From DATEVL01 sp035471625 (GTDB lineage Bacteria > Chloroflexota > Anaerolineae > Anaerolineales > E44-bin32), in assembly GCA_035471625.1 (NCBI GenBank), contig DATIPT010000167.1, positions 1 through 64,000 on the forward strand: a stretch of 64,000 nucleotides of DNA. Reading direction: 5' to 3'. The translations under genes and the position numbers were made by a program. The notes beneath the pieces are model-generated. The model did not search any database and had not been told where the DNA came from. It saw nothing but the letters and a program-made list of their open reading frames with translations. This document shows, in pieces, positions 51,222 through 61,367 of the stretch (position 1 is its first letter; the number at the start of each line of letters is the position of its first letter).

Positions 51222-51449
51222 ATGAAGGCGTTGATCGAATACATCGCCCGCTCGCTGGTCGACTCGCCGACCGAGGTTCGGGTCATCGAGCGCGAGGGCC
51301 ACAACGAGACGCATCTCGAGCTCGAGGTCGCCGCGGAGGATATGGGTCGGGTGATCGGCCGCGGCGGACGCGTCGCTTCGGCGATGCGAACTTTGCTGCG
51401 GGTCGCCGCCGTCCAGCGCGGCGAGAGAGCCACTCTCGACATCCGGTGA
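51222..51449 (+). CDS. khpA: KH-domain RNA-binding protein KhpA
   Basis: This 75-residue single KH domain has the GxxG loop in MGRVIGRGGRVASAM. KhpA-type proteins bind RNA, often with a Jag/KhpB partner, and affect cell elongation and mRNA behaviour. Position between rpsP and rimM is diagnostic. The start has a GAGGG site 20 bases after rpsP. Its stop overlaps the GTG start of rimM (GTGA). Confidence 0.94.
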   Translation: MKALIEYIARSLVDSPTEVRVIEREGHNETHLELEVAAEDMGRVIGRGGRVASAMRTLLRVAAVQRGERATLDIR

Positions 51450-52027
51450 CGTCTCGACGACGGATCCAAGCCGAAGGGACAGTGAGCGCCCGGCGGACCA
51501 AGCAGGAACTGGTCGCCGGGCGCATTCTTCGTCCCCATGGGGTCCGAGGGATGGTTGTGCTCCATCCCGAATCAGACCTGGTCGATCGTCTAGTGCCGGG
51601 AATGACCATCTACGTCGGAGAGGATCGAACGCCCAGGACGGTCCGGCGATTCCAGGCCCACGGACGTCGCTACCTCCTGGAGCTCGAGGGTGGAGACGCC
51701 CGGGAAGACGCCGAGCGCTTGCGGGATGCCATCGTCCGCGTGCGGGTTGACGACATCGGAGGACTGCCTCCGAACACCTTCTTCCGGTGGCAAATCGTTG
51801 GGCTGCGCGTTGTGGAAGAGAACGGGACCCTGGTGGGAACCGTCGTTGAGGTCCTCGAGACCGGGGCCAATGATGTCTACGAGGTCGAGCGGCCGGACGG
51901 GCGTCGTGTACTTCTTCCGGCGGTTCGTTCGGTGATTCGGGAGGTCGATCTCGACGCTGGAGAGTTGACGGTGTATCTCCTGCCGGGACTGGACGAGCTG
52001 CAAGCGCCGCGGCGGGAAAGGAAGTAG
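51446..52027 (+). CDS. rimM: Ribosome maturation factor RimM
   Basis: This 193-residue RimM has the N-terminal barrel (VAGRILRPHGVRGMVVL) and a C-terminal PRC barrel (GLRVVEENGTLVGTVVEVLETGANDVY). It binds S19 during 30S maturation. Two GTG starts are possible: 51446, which overlaps the khpA stop, or 51482, which has AAGGG too close to be ideal. I prefer 51446 because of the coupling. trmD, its usual neighbour, does not follow. Confidence 0.93.
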   Translation: MTSRRRIQAEGTVSARRTKQELVAGRILRPHGVRGMVVLHPESDLVDRLVPGMTIYVGEDRTPRTVRRFQAHGRRYLLELEGGDAREDAERLRDAIVRVRVDDIGGLPPNTFFRWQIVGLRVVEENGTLVGTVVEVLETGANDVYEVERPDGRRVLLPAVRSVIREVDLDAGELTVYLLPGLDELQAPRRERK

Positions 52028-52106
52028 CGGGCGGTCTTCTTGCTGGCCGGCAGGGGCTATGTTAGACTGCCCGCTTGTTCGGCCGACGCCCCGGAGACCA
52101 GAACCG

Positions 52107-52481
52107 ATGGACCGAGCCCGACGAGACCAGATGGTGAAGCGGCTTCGGGAGCTGCAAACCAATACGACCGATGTCGAAGCTTCGGCGGTGGTGTCGGTCG
52201 ATGGATTGATCATCGCCTCATCGCTCCCGGGCGGCGTGGAAGAGGACCGGGTGTCGGCGATGTCTGCGGCGATGCTCAGCCTCGGAGAGCGGATCGCCGG
52301 AGAATTGGGGCGCGGCGGTCTCGACGAGGTCTATATCCACGGGAGCAGCGGGTATGTACTGCTGACCGGGGCCGGGGCGGAAGCGGTCTTGACCGTCCTG
52401 GCAAGAGAACAGGCCCGTCTTGGCCTGATCTTGCTCGAAATGCGACGGGCGGCCCAGGATATTGGGAGCTTGATGGAATGA
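52107..52481 (+). CDS. Roadblock/LC7-domain protein (MglB-like)
   Basis: This 124-residue Roadblock/LC7 fold protein has the segments VEASAVVSVDGLIIASSLPG, SAAMLSLGERIAGELG and VLLTGAGAEAVLTVLA. Members dimerise and often act as GTPase-activating or scaffold partners of MglA-like small GTPases. No such GTPase gene is in the window, so the partner lies elsewhere or the protein works alone. The start is the ATG at 52107 with a GGAGA site. A weak promoter-like TTGCTG with TAGACT lies at 52040-52068. A hairpin (52521-52556) separates it from pyrG. Confidence 0.87.
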   Translation: MDRARRDQMVKRLRELQTNTTDVEASAVVSVDGLIIASSLPGGVEEDRVSAMSAAMLSLGERIAGELGRGGLDEVYIHGSSGYVLLTGAGAEAVLTVLAREQARLGLILLEMRRAAQDIGSLME

Positions 52482-52520
52482 GAGCGCGCCGGAAACGGCC
52501 GACTGTGCGCGGACCAGAAT

Positions 52521-52556
52521 CGGTGGGGAGGTCTCCGGCGGGGGGCCTCCCCACCG
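52521..52556 (+). terminator. Hairpin between the Roadblock gene and pyrG
   Basis: CGGTGGGGAGG (52521-52531) pairs perfectly with CCTCCCCACCG (52546-52556) around a 14-base loop. The following ACCCTTCTAG has only a short T run, so it may attenuate rather than fully terminate transcription into pyrG. An attenuator control of pyrG is conceivable, but the sequence does not prove it. Confidence 0.45.
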
Positions 52557-52596
52557 ACCCTTCTAGCCCAAGACTCGCGAACGGGGAGGCGGCGCC

Positions 52597-54261
<1,665 letters not shown>

Positions 54262-54295
54262 GCCGGGCCTGCCCTGCCTGGGCAAGGCCACGCGA

Positions 54296-54323
54296 TGCGG
54301 CCAGGTCATTCGACCTGGCCGCA
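54296..54323. terminator. Bidirectional terminator between pyrG and the SepIVA-like gene
   Basis: A perfect 12-bp stem (54296-54307 with 54312-54323) and a four-base loop lie between two convergent genes. On the plus strand it is followed by GATGTTTCC, with only a short T run. Its position and stability support termination for both genes. Confidence 0.7.
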
Positions 54324-54350
54324 GATGTTTCCGGCGATGGGAATGCGGCG

Positions 54351-54851
54351 TCAGGGTTCCGAGCGTCCCGACGGAGGCGTCTCTTCGGTTCCGGCCTCGA
54401 CCCGCTGGCGTTCCATGGTTAGCTTGGAGATCCCGTTGCGGGCCTGACTCAGCAGGCGGGTGAGTTCGCCTTCAAGGGCGGTCAGCGCCTCGATGATGTA
54501 GTCGTCGGCCTCGCGACGCTGGTTCTCCGCATCGGCTCGGGCCTGCGCCAGGATCTGTTCGGAGCGGGCTTGGGCGGCCTGCACGATCGCATCCCGGGTC
54601 ACGATTTCATCGGACTTCTGCTTGGCGATGCCGACCGTCCGGCTGGCCTCTTCCTGAGCCTGAGCCATCAGGCGGTCGCGCTGGGCGATCACCTGTTGCG
54701 CCTTCTTGACTTCCTCAGGGATCGAGATCCGCATCTGGTCGATGATCTCGAGGAAGCGATCCTCATCGACGATGACGTTGTGCGTCAGCGGGATCGGTCG
54801 GGCCTGGTTGAAGAGCTCCTCGAGTCGGTCTACGAGATGCAGGATATCCAT
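54351..54851 (-). CDS. SepIVA/DivIVA-like coiled-coil protein
   Basis: This 166-residue protein has a short N-terminal domain (LVDRLEELFNQARPIPLTHN, then DEDRFLEIIDQMRISIPEE) that closely resembles mycobacterial SepIVA. A long coiled coil rich in Ala, Gln and Glu (about 50-150) follows. SepIVA-type proteins organise cell-envelope growth and division. Automated annotation sometimes calls such coils ATP synthase subunit B, which is misleading; no membrane segment is present. It has its own promoter (54905-54933) and a GGAGG site. The downstream end is the terminator shared with pyrG. Confidence 0.8.
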   Translation of the reverse strand: MDILHLVDRLEELFNQARPIPLTHNVIVDEDRFLEIIDQMRISIPEEVKKAQQVIAQRDRLMAQAQEEASRTVGIAKQKSDEIVTRDAIVQAAQARSEQILAQARADAENQRREADDYIIEALTALEGELTRLLSQARNGISKLTMERQRVEAGTEETPPSGRSEP

Positions 54852-54904
54852 GGCCGCCTCCGGCAGGAGCAGTGGCTCCGCCCGGGGTGCAAGCTTCGGG
54901 CCGA

Positions 54905-54933
54905 AGGGTACACCGAAGCCGCAAGCGGGTCAA
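54905..54933 (-). promoter_or_regulatory. Sigma-70 promoter of the SepIVA-like gene
   Basis: On the minus strand TTGACC (54933 to 54928) and TACCCT (54910 to 54905) are 17 bases apart, just after the end of coaD. The predicted leader is about 47 bases and carries a GGAGG ribosome site. Confidence 0.6.
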
Positions 54934-54948
54934 CCCGGCCCATCCGCG

Positions 54949-55476
54949 CTAGTCCCGCAACGAGGTCATCGGAACAATCCCTGGGCCATCATCGCCCAAC
55001 TCCTGGAAGCGCCGCACCAGGGCGGCTTCGACGTGGGCCGGAACCAGGCTGCTGACATCTCCGCCCAGGCTGGCGATCTCGCGCACGGTGCTGCCCGTCA
55101 GAAAGCTGTGCTCCTCGCTTGTGATCAAGGCGACGACGTCAATCTCCGGGGCGAGCCGGTGGTTGGCCAAGGCCATGCGGAACTCGTGTTCGAAATCGGA
55201 GAACACCCGGAGTCCGCGTACGATCACTTTGGCTTCGACCTCTCGGCAGAAATTGACGATTAGGCCGCCAAAGACGGTCACGCGGACCTGAGGATCGTCG
55301 GCGAACGTCTCCTGCACGAGCGCCAGACGGTCCTCGGGACTGAACAGGAGCGTCTTCAGGGGACGGTCGTAGACCGCGATGATGAGCTCGTCGAACAGGC
55401 GGGTCGCCCGGCGGGCGATGTCGATATGGCCGAAGTGCACGGGATCGAAAGTGCCCGGAAAGACGGCTCGGACCAT
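54949..55476 (-). CDS. coaD: Phosphopantetheine adenylyltransferase
   Basis: This 175-residue enzyme joins ATP and 4'-phosphopantetheine to dephospho-CoA. The nucleotidyltransferase motif reads PGTFDPVHFGHIDIARRA, with HFGH in place of TxGH. KVIVRGLRVFSDFEHEFRMA and the late TGSTVREIASLGGDVSSLVP complete the family pattern. It overlaps recG by one base (TGATG). The rsmD gene often found between them is missing. It carries about 15 extra residues at the C-terminus. Confidence 0.95.
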   Translation of the reverse strand: MVRAVFPGTFDPVHFGHIDIARRATRLFDELIIAVYDRPLKTLLFSPEDRLALVQETFADDPQVRVTVFGGLIVNFCREVEAKVIVRGLRVFSDFEHEFRMALANHRLAPEIDVVALITSEEHSFLTGSTVREIASLGGDVSSLVPAHVEAALVRRFQELGDDGPGIVPMTSLRD

Positions 55477-57947
55477 CAGCTGATATCTCCCTTCTCGGTG
55501 AGGGTGAAGGCTTGCAGCGTCCGCCGCAGTGCAGCATGCTCGGGCAGCTCCAGGCCGGGGTCGGCGTCGAGGAGGCGGCTGGCCTCGCGCCGGGCCCGCT
55601 CGATCAGGCGAACGTCCGTCAGCCGCGCCATTTGCAGGTCGGCGAAACCCGATTGACGCGACCCCAGGAACTCCCCCGGCCCGCGCTGTTCCAGGTCCAT
55701 CTCGGCGAGTTTGAACCCATCCCCGGTCGACTCCATGGCGCGCAGCCGCTCGTTTTCCGTTTCGTTGTCCGCGTCGGGGATGAGCAGGCAGTAGGATGGA
55801 TGCTCCCCGCGGCCAACACGGCCGCGGAACTGGTGGAGCTGGGCCAGCCCGAAGCGGTTGGCGCCCTCGATCAGCATGACCGTGGCGTTCGGCACGTCGA
55901 CGCCGACCTCGACGACAGATGTCGAGACGAGGATCTGGGTCTCCCCGCGCCGGAAGGCGTCCATGACGGTCTCCTTTTCATCGCCGCTCATGCGCCCGTG
56001 GAGCAAACCGACGGCGAGGCCGGGGAAGACCTCTTTCTGCAGACGGCTCTGTTCCTCGACGGCGGCTCGCGCCGCCACCTTCTCGGATTCTTCCACCAGC
56101 GGGTAGATGAAGAAGGCCTGGTGCTCGGCCTCGATCTGGGACTCGACGAACCGGTAGGCGCGCGATCGTTCCACCGGAAGGAGGACACGCGTTTCGATCG
56201 GTTGCCGGCCGGGCGGCATCTCATCCAGCACGGTCAGGTCCAAGTCGCCGAAGACCGTCAGGGCGAGCGACCGCGGGATCGGCGTGGCCGTCATCACCAG
56301 CAAGTGCGGGTTGTCGCCCTTGGCGCGCAGCGCGGCGCGTTGCTCGACCCCGAAGCGGTGTTGCTCGTCGATGACGGCCAGCGCCAGGCGCTGGAATTGG
56401 ACCGGTTCTTCAAGAAGGGCGTGGGTGCCGACGACGATCGGGATCGACCCGTCCCCGAGGCCCTGGCGGATCTCGACTTTCTCGCTTTCCGGTGTGGCGC
56501 CCAGAAGGAGACGGATCCCCTCGGGCCGTAGGTCACCGGCGGCTCCCAGGAGGTCGCGCAGGGTGCGGTGGTGTTGTTCGGCCAGGATGCTGGTGGGAGC
56601 CAGGATCGCCACCTGACCGCCGCCCGCGACGACGATCCCGGCTGCCGCCGCAGCGACGACGGTCTTGCCGGAGCCGACATCCCCCTGCAGCAGCCGATTC
56701 ATCGGCCGACCGGCCGCCAGATCGTGGCGCAGATCCTCGAGGGCGTGGTTCTGGGCGGCGGTCAGGGCGTATGGCAGCCCTCGCCGGAAGCGTTCGATCC
56801 ACGTTTCGTCCACGGTGTACGCGGCGGCTTTCAAGGCCGCCCACTCCCGCTTCTGACGCATCACCCCCAATTGCAGGAGCAGCATCTCTTCGAACGCCAG
56901 GCGGTCCTGACCGCGGCGGAGCTTCTCCCAACTGTCGGGAAAGTGGACTTGTTCAATCGCTTCGGCAACCGGCACCAGGTCATTGCGCTGCAAGACGTCG
57001 GGGGGCAGAGGGTCGGGGAGTTGCGGCGCTAGGCGCCGGACGACGGAATTCATCACCCGGCGCATCCAACGGGCGGTCACACCGGCCGTCAACGAATAGA
57101 TCGGGACGATCCGACTGGTGTGCAATTGCTGACGATCGAGGGGTTCCCACTCCGGTGCGTTCATCGTCAGCCGGCCAAGATACTGGTCGACGCGACCGGA
57201 CAGGGCGACGGCTTCGCCCGGCCGCAACTGCTGGGCGATCCAGGGCTGGTTGAACCACGTCACTCGCAGCGAGCCGGATCCGTCGCTGACGACCGCTTCG
57301 ACGATCTTCATCCTGCCACCGCGAGTCGTCCGTACCTGGATCTCGTCGATGGTTCCCAGGACGGTGACCTCTTCGCCGTACCAGAGGCGGTTGATCGTCT
57401 TGAGTTCGCTGTAGTCCACGTAGCGGCGAGGAAGAAACCACAACAGGTCGCCGAGCGTCTCGAGGTCCAGGCGACTGAGGGTCTTGGCGGACTTGGGGCC
57501 GATCCCGGGGATCGAGGTCAGCGGTGCGTCGAGAGCCGGGGGCGGCTGGGTCGGCGTTCGCCGGGGTGGGCTCCCCGCCGATTTCGGCGCGGTTCCACCG
57601 TCGGCGGCGGTCTTCGGTACGGCCTCGGCTTGGCCCTCGGTGGGGATGGGCGCCTCGGGCGAAGGTGCCGCAGGAGCGGCTGGAGCGCTTCCTTCGGGGA
57701 GTCCTGTGAGGTCCGTTCGCAAGGCCTCCAATCGGCTCCTTCGGTCTTCGGAAGGGAGATCCCCATACCCCTCGAGGCTCGACTTCACGGAGAGGATCGT
57801 CGCTTCGGGGACATGTTGCTGGCGCGCCTCGGCTTCCCAAGACGGGACCATCTGGGCCAGTCCGCCCATGACGGCGCGGTCGTCGTGGCCGCGTGAAGCT
57901 TCCAAGTCGATGATCTTGATGACCCGTTCGATGGCCGGGAACGGCAT
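55476..57947 (-). CDS. recG: ATP-dependent DNA helicase RecG
   Basis: This 823-residue helicase remodels stalled forks and Holliday junctions. The wedge domain with LTSIPGIGPKSAKTLSRLD begins near residue 140. The helicase domain has Walker A GDVGSGKT, DEQHRFGVEQR (DEQH box), TATPIPRSLALT and the motif V/VI run ANRFGLAQLHQFRGRVGRG. The first ~85 residues form an extra helical domain joined by an Ala/Pro/Glu-rich linker, so it is about 130 residues longer than the E. coli protein. Extensions occur in some phyla, but their role is not settled. It is part of the FakA/FakB operon. Confidence 0.97.
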   Translation of the reverse strand: MPFPAIERVIKIIDLEASRGHDDRAVMGGLAQMVPSWEAEARQQHVPEATILSVKSSLEGYGDLPSEDRRSRLEALRTDLTGLPEGSAPAAPAAPSPEAPIPTEGQAEAVPKTAADGGTAPKSAGSPPRRTPTQPPPALDAPLTSIPGIGPKSAKTLSRLDLETLGDLLWFLPRRYVDYSELKTINRLWYGEEVTVLGTIDEIQVRTTRGGRMKIVEAVVSDGSGSLRVTWFNQPWIAQQLRPGEAVALSGRVDQYLGRLTMNAPEWEPLDRQQLHTSRIVPIYSLTAGVTARWMRRVMNSVVRRLAPQLPDPLPPDVLQRNDLVPVAEAIEQVHFPDSWEKLRRGQDRLAFEEMLLLQLGVMRQKREWAALKAAAYTVDETWIERFRRGLPYALTAAQNHALEDLRHDLAAGRPMNRLLQGDVGSGKTVVAAAAAGIVVAGGGQVAILAPTSILAEQHHRTLRDLLGAAGDLRPEGIRLLLGATPESEKVEIRQGLGDGSIPIVVGTHALLEEPVQFQRLALAVIDEQHRFGVEQRAALRAKGDNPHLLVMTATPIPRSLALTVFGDLDLTVLDEMPPGRQPIETRVLLPVERSRAYRFVESQIEAEHQAFFIYPLVEESEKVAARAAVEEQSRLQKEVFPGLAVGLLHGRMSGDEKETVMDAFRRGETQILVSTSVVEVGVDVPNATVMLIEGANRFGLAQLHQFRGRVGRGEHPSYCLLIPDADNETENERLRAMESTGDGFKLAEMDLEQRGPGEFLGSRQSGFADLQMARLTDVRLIERARREASRLLDADPGLELPEHAALRRTLQAFTLTEKGDIS

Positions 57948-57957
57948 GCGCTGGCCT

Positions 57958-58815
57958 CTATCTACCGGTGTCGCTCAGGACTCCGACGAGCCCGAGAGAG
58001 TTCGGGCCTACATGAGCCCCGATGACCGTCGTCACGTCAACAACGTGCGGTCCTTCGCTCTTCAATTGAGGATGCAGGTTCGCCGCGAGCTCGAAGGCAT
58101 CGTGTTCGGCGGCGGAGTGCAAGACGCCGAGATGCTGGAGCGGTCCCCAGGCCTTGGCGCGCTGGACGAGCGCCTCGATCGCTCTTCGGCGGGTTCGGAC
58201 TTGCGCCAACCGGTGGATGGCCCCGGTCTTCAATTCCACCAGGAGCCGAATATGGAGCAGGGAACTAAGGCTCGATCGAAGCCAGTCCACCCGGCCGCCG
58301 CGTCGAAGGTACTCCAGGTTGTCGATCATCGCCAGTGTCCGGACGCGTTCTCGAACGCTGGCCGCAGCCGCGATCACCTGTGCGAGCGAAAGCCCCTGGG
58401 CCGCCGCCCGCGCGGCCCCGAGCGCCTGGAAGCCGATACCCAGGGAAACTTGCCCGCTGTCGACGACATGGACACGGTCCTCGAAGGAACGGGCAGCCAG
58501 GCGGGCAAGCTCGGCGATCCCGCTCAGTTGGCTGGCGACGTGAATGGATACGACATCGCGCGCGCCTAGCTCCAGGGCAGAACGATAGGCCGCCAGGAAG
58601 GCTTCCAGAGGGGGCGAAGCAGTCGTCGGGGGAGTCCGCATCTCTGGCATGCGTTGGTAGAACGCTGCTCGCGAGAGCCCGGCGCCATCCTCGTAGCCGA
58701 CGTCGTCGACAATCAGGATCGCCGGGATCACCAGGATCCTGTTCTCTTCGGCGATGCTCCGGGGGATGTCGGCCGTGCTGTCCGTGACGACGGCCGTGGT
58801 TCGAGCCCCACTCAC
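57958..58815 (-). CDS. DegV/FakB-family fatty-acid-binding protein (second copy)
   Basis: This 285-residue DegV protein holds a fatty acid in a buried pocket and presents it to FakA for phosphorylation. The motifs TAVVTDSTADIP and VSIHVASQLSG, VVDSGQVSLGIGFQALGAA and LEYLRRGGRVDWL fit the family. Its GTG start overlaps the stop of the other DegV gene (GTGA). The two copies differ strongly in sequence, so they probably prefer different acyl chains, as shown for FakB1 and FakB2 of staphylococci. Confidence 0.9.
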   Translation of the reverse strand: MSGARTTAVVTDSTADIPRSIAEENRILVIPAILIVDDVGYEDGAGLSRAAFYQRMPEMRTPPTTASPPLEAFLAAYRSALELGARDVVSIHVASQLSGIAELARLAARSFEDRVHVVDSGQVSLGIGFQALGAARAAAQGLSLAQVIAAAASVRERVRTLAMIDNLEYLRRGGRVDWLRSSLSSLLHIRLLVELKTGAIHRLAQVRTRRRAIEALVQRAKAWGPLQHLGVLHSAAEHDAFELAANLHPQLKSEGPHVVDVTTVIGAHVGPNSLGLVGVLSDTGR

Positions 58816-59675
58816 TTGCGGTTCCCTTCTCGCTCCAGCGCAATGATCCCCGTGGTATTCGGGCCGAAGTAGGTCGCCATCGAGGGCCCAAGGCCGGTGA
58901 GCGTGATCGGCGTGGTCGGGTGAAGCGTCCGGAGACGTTCGAGGATCTGTCGGGACTCCTCGGAAGCGTCGGGAATGCCCTGGAGCACGGCCAGGTGCTC
59001 GAGATCAGAGAACTCGCTGACGAACTCAAGGATCTTCTCGACCGCTCGGGGGCGCGAGCGGACCTTCTCCATCGGGACGAGTTTGCCATCTTCCATGGTC
59101 AGAAAAGGAAGCACGCCGAGCATGTTTCCCAGGAGGGCCTGCGAGCGCGTCACCAGACCTCGACGCTCGATGTAGGTCAGATCGGCGACGAAGGCGACCA
59201 GATACAGGCGAGGCACCATGCCGCGCACGATCCGGACGACTTCGTCGAGATCGGCACCGTTCTCGGCAGCTCGAACGGCCGCCTCCACGAGAAGACCGAG
59301 GCCACCCGAGATGGTCTGCGAGTCGATCACATGGATGGCGCAGCGGCCGAGAAACGGCTGACTGGCGGTTGTGGCGTTGGCGACGGTCGGATTGAGGTGG
59401 GCGGAGGCGTGGATGGCGACGATCTGGTCTGTCTCCAAGGCCAGGCGGCCGAAGGTCTCGGCCAGGCGCTCCGGAGATGGAGGCTCCGCCAGAGGGAAAC
59501 CCTGGCATTCGTCGAACAGCGCCTGGGCGGCGAGGGTCTCGTCGCGGGGATCTTCCTCCAGGGCGGCGTACCCGCAGCGGAGGGTCATCGGCGCGATCGC
59601 CACGGAGTGGCTGTCGAGGAAGCCCGGCGTGGCGAACCGAACCGTGCTGTCGGTGACGATCCGGACGCGGTTCAC
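58812..59675 (-). CDS. DegV/FakB-family fatty-acid-binding protein (first copy)
   Basis: This 287-residue DegV-fold protein has VRIVTDSTVRFATPG, VAIHASAHLNPTVANA, VIDSQTISGGLGLLVEAA and DLTYIERRGLV. It lies two bases after the FakA gene, which it should serve as lipid carrier. The start is GTG, and the very short gap suggests coupling. DegV proteins alone have no catalytic activity. The presence of FakA beside two FakB copies supports uptake and phosphorylation of exogenous fatty acids for membrane lipid synthesis. Confidence 0.9.
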   Translation of the reverse strand: MNRVRIVTDSTVRFATPGFLDSHSVAIAPMTLRCGYAALEEDPRDETLAAQALFDECQGFPLAEPPSPERLAETFGRLALETDQIVAIHASAHLNPTVANATTASQPFLGRCAIHVIDSQTISGGLGLLVEAAVRAAENGADLDEVVRIVRGMVPRLYLVAFVADLTYIERRGLVTRSQALLGNMLGVLPFLTMEDGKLVPMEKVRSRPRAVEKILEFVSEFSDLEHLAVLQGIPDASEESRQILERLRTLHPTTPITLTGLGPSMATYFGPNTTGIIALEREGNRK

Positions 59676-59677
59676 GG

Positions 59678-61360
59678 CTACTCGATCGAGAGGAGGAGGG
59701 GGTAGTGGGGCTGGCCCCCTGAATGGGATTCGATCTCGAGGGAAGGATAGGCCCTGAGGATGGACTCCGTCAGCTGGGTGGCCAGCGCGTCGGGGAGATC
59801 GGCGCCGGTGTACAGAGTCAGCAGTTCCGCCTCGGAAGCCGCCGCGGCTTCGAGAAGACGCAGCGTGGCTTCTTCCAGGGTGTCGCCCGAGACCGCCAAA
59901 CGCCCGTCGAGCAAGCCGAGGATCTGGCCCTCCTGGACGGCAACCCCATCGATCTCGACCGATCGGGTCGCCGTCGTTAGTTCCCCGGTCCGGATCCCCA
60001 GCCGGGACCGGTCCATCGCCGCCACCAGCGCCTCCGGATCGGCCAGACGGTCGTAGGGCAACATCGCCGCAAGACCTTGAGGAACCGAGTTCGTCGCCAC
60101 GACGAAGATCTCCTTTTCGACCAGGCCAACGGCTTGCTGGGCGGTCAGCACGATGTTCTTGTTGTTGGGCAGGATGATGACCCGGCGGGCCGGGATGGAT
60201 TCGATCGCCTCGACGAGTTCCTGGGCGCTTGGGTTCATCGTCTGTCCGCCCTCGACGATGGCCGCCACGCCCAGGCTGGCGAAGAGTCGGGAGAGGCCTT
60301 TGGCCGGGCTGACCGCGACCACGGCAACGTCGTCCGGTCCGACCTTGGGAAACTCGACCGGCGCCGAAGCCGGGCGTCCCGCCTGGACCATCAGGTTCTC
60401 AACCCGGTACTCAACCACCGTTCCCAAGTTGCGAATGTACTCGACAGGCGCGCCCTCGGTCTGATCGGGGACATGAATGTGCATCCGGTAGAGGCCGTCG
60501 CCCTCGGCAATCTGGATCGAAGTTCCCATCCCTTCGAGGGCCTGGTGGAAGTCGGCCAGATTGAACCTGGAATCCGGCCTGAAGTCGACGACAACCTCCC
60601 AATCCTGGCCGGGCTCGATGATTTCCTCGAGGGCGGCGAGCTGGATCGAGTCGAGCGGCGGGAGCTGATCCAGAGCCTGATCCAGGGGCAGGCGATACGC
60701 AGCCCGGAGCATCCCGTCGAGAATGAAGTAGAGCCCCTTGCCACCTGAGTCCACGACACCGGCCTCGCGCAGGACCGGAAGCAGGTCGGGCGTGCGCCGA
60801 ACCGACTCATCGGCTGCGTGCACCGCGCGCTCGAGGACCTCCAGGCCGGAGATCGTGCCATTCTCGACGGCCGCCTGGGCGGCTGCCGCAATATCCTTCG
60901 AGACGGTCAGGATCGTCCCTTCCACCGGCCGGACAACCCCGCGATAGGCCGTGTCCCGCGCTTCGGCCAAGGCCAGGGCGATCCCGGGGCCGTCGACATC
61001 ATCCATCCCTTCGAGGGCGCGGGCGAACCCGCGCCAGAGCTGGGAGAGGATGACTCCTGAGTTCCCGCGGGCGCCCATCAGGGCGCCATGGGCAAGCGAG
61101 TGGGCGATCGAGCCGACGCCCGAGTCGGGGTTCTTCGAGACCTCTTCCCAGGCCGATTGCATCGTCAGGACCATGTTGGTCCCGGTGTCGCCGTCGGGGA
61201 TCGGGAAGACGTTCAAGGCGTTGACGATCTGCTGGTTGGCCCGCAGCCAACTCAGGGAATACTGCGTGAGCCGGCGCAGGATTCCCCCGTCCAAGGCCCG
61301 GTAGCGCTCCAGCAGGCGGACTCGGATCGCGGCTTTGGCGGCGGGAAGCGTGTCGGTCAT
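59678..61360 (-). CDS. fakA: Fatty-acid kinase FakA (DhaL/DAK2 domain protein)
   Basis: This 560-residue kinase phosphorylates FakB-bound fatty acid to acyl-phosphate. The N-terminal DhaL domain has the metal-binding FPIPDGDTGTNM (D56, D58, N62), GARGNSGVILSQ and VVDSGGKGL. The central and C-terminal FakA domains follow, with GGQTMNPSAQELVEAIE and ILPNNKNIVLTA. The open frame extends upstream through the asp23 gene in another frame; I start at ATG 61360, eight bases after asp23. Order asp23-fakA matches yloU-yloV of Firmicutes. Confidence 0.95.
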   Translation of the reverse strand: MTDTLPAAKAAIRVRLLERYRALDGGILRRLTQYSLSWLRANQQIVNALNVFPIPDGDTGTNMVLTMQSAWEEVSKNPDSGVGSIAHSLAHGALMGARGNSGVILSQLWRGFARALEGMDDVDGPGIALALAEARDTAYRGVVRPVEGTILTVSKDIAAAAQAAVENGTISGLEVLERAVHAADESVRRTPDLLPVLREAGVVDSGGKGLYFILDGMLRAAYRLPLDQALDQLPPLDSIQLAALEEIIEPGQDWEVVVDFRPDSRFNLADFHQALEGMGTSIQIAEGDGLYRMHIHVPDQTEGAPVEYIRNLGTVVEYRVENLMVQAGRPASAPVEFPKVGPDDVAVVAVSPAKGLSRLFASLGVAAIVEGGQTMNPSAQELVEAIESIPARRVIILPNNKNIVLTAQQAVGLVEKEIFVVATNSVPQGLAAMLPYDRLADPEALVAAMDRSRLGIRTGELTTATRSVEIDGVAVQEGQILGLLDGRLAVSGDTLEEATLRLLEAAAASEAELLTLYTGADLPDALATQLTESILRAYPSLEIESHSGGQPHYPLLLSIE

Positions 61361-61367
61361 TGCAGAG

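Noticed and set aside
50722..52481. Missing trmD and ffh beside rpsP-khpA-rimM as a sign of rearrangement
   Set aside because: Gene order around rimM varies widely between phyla, so the absence alone is not evidence of an event.
54351..54851. ATP synthase subunit B
   Set aside because: The coiled coil invites that label, but there is no membrane anchor and no ATP synthase gene nearby; the N-terminus matches SepIVA.
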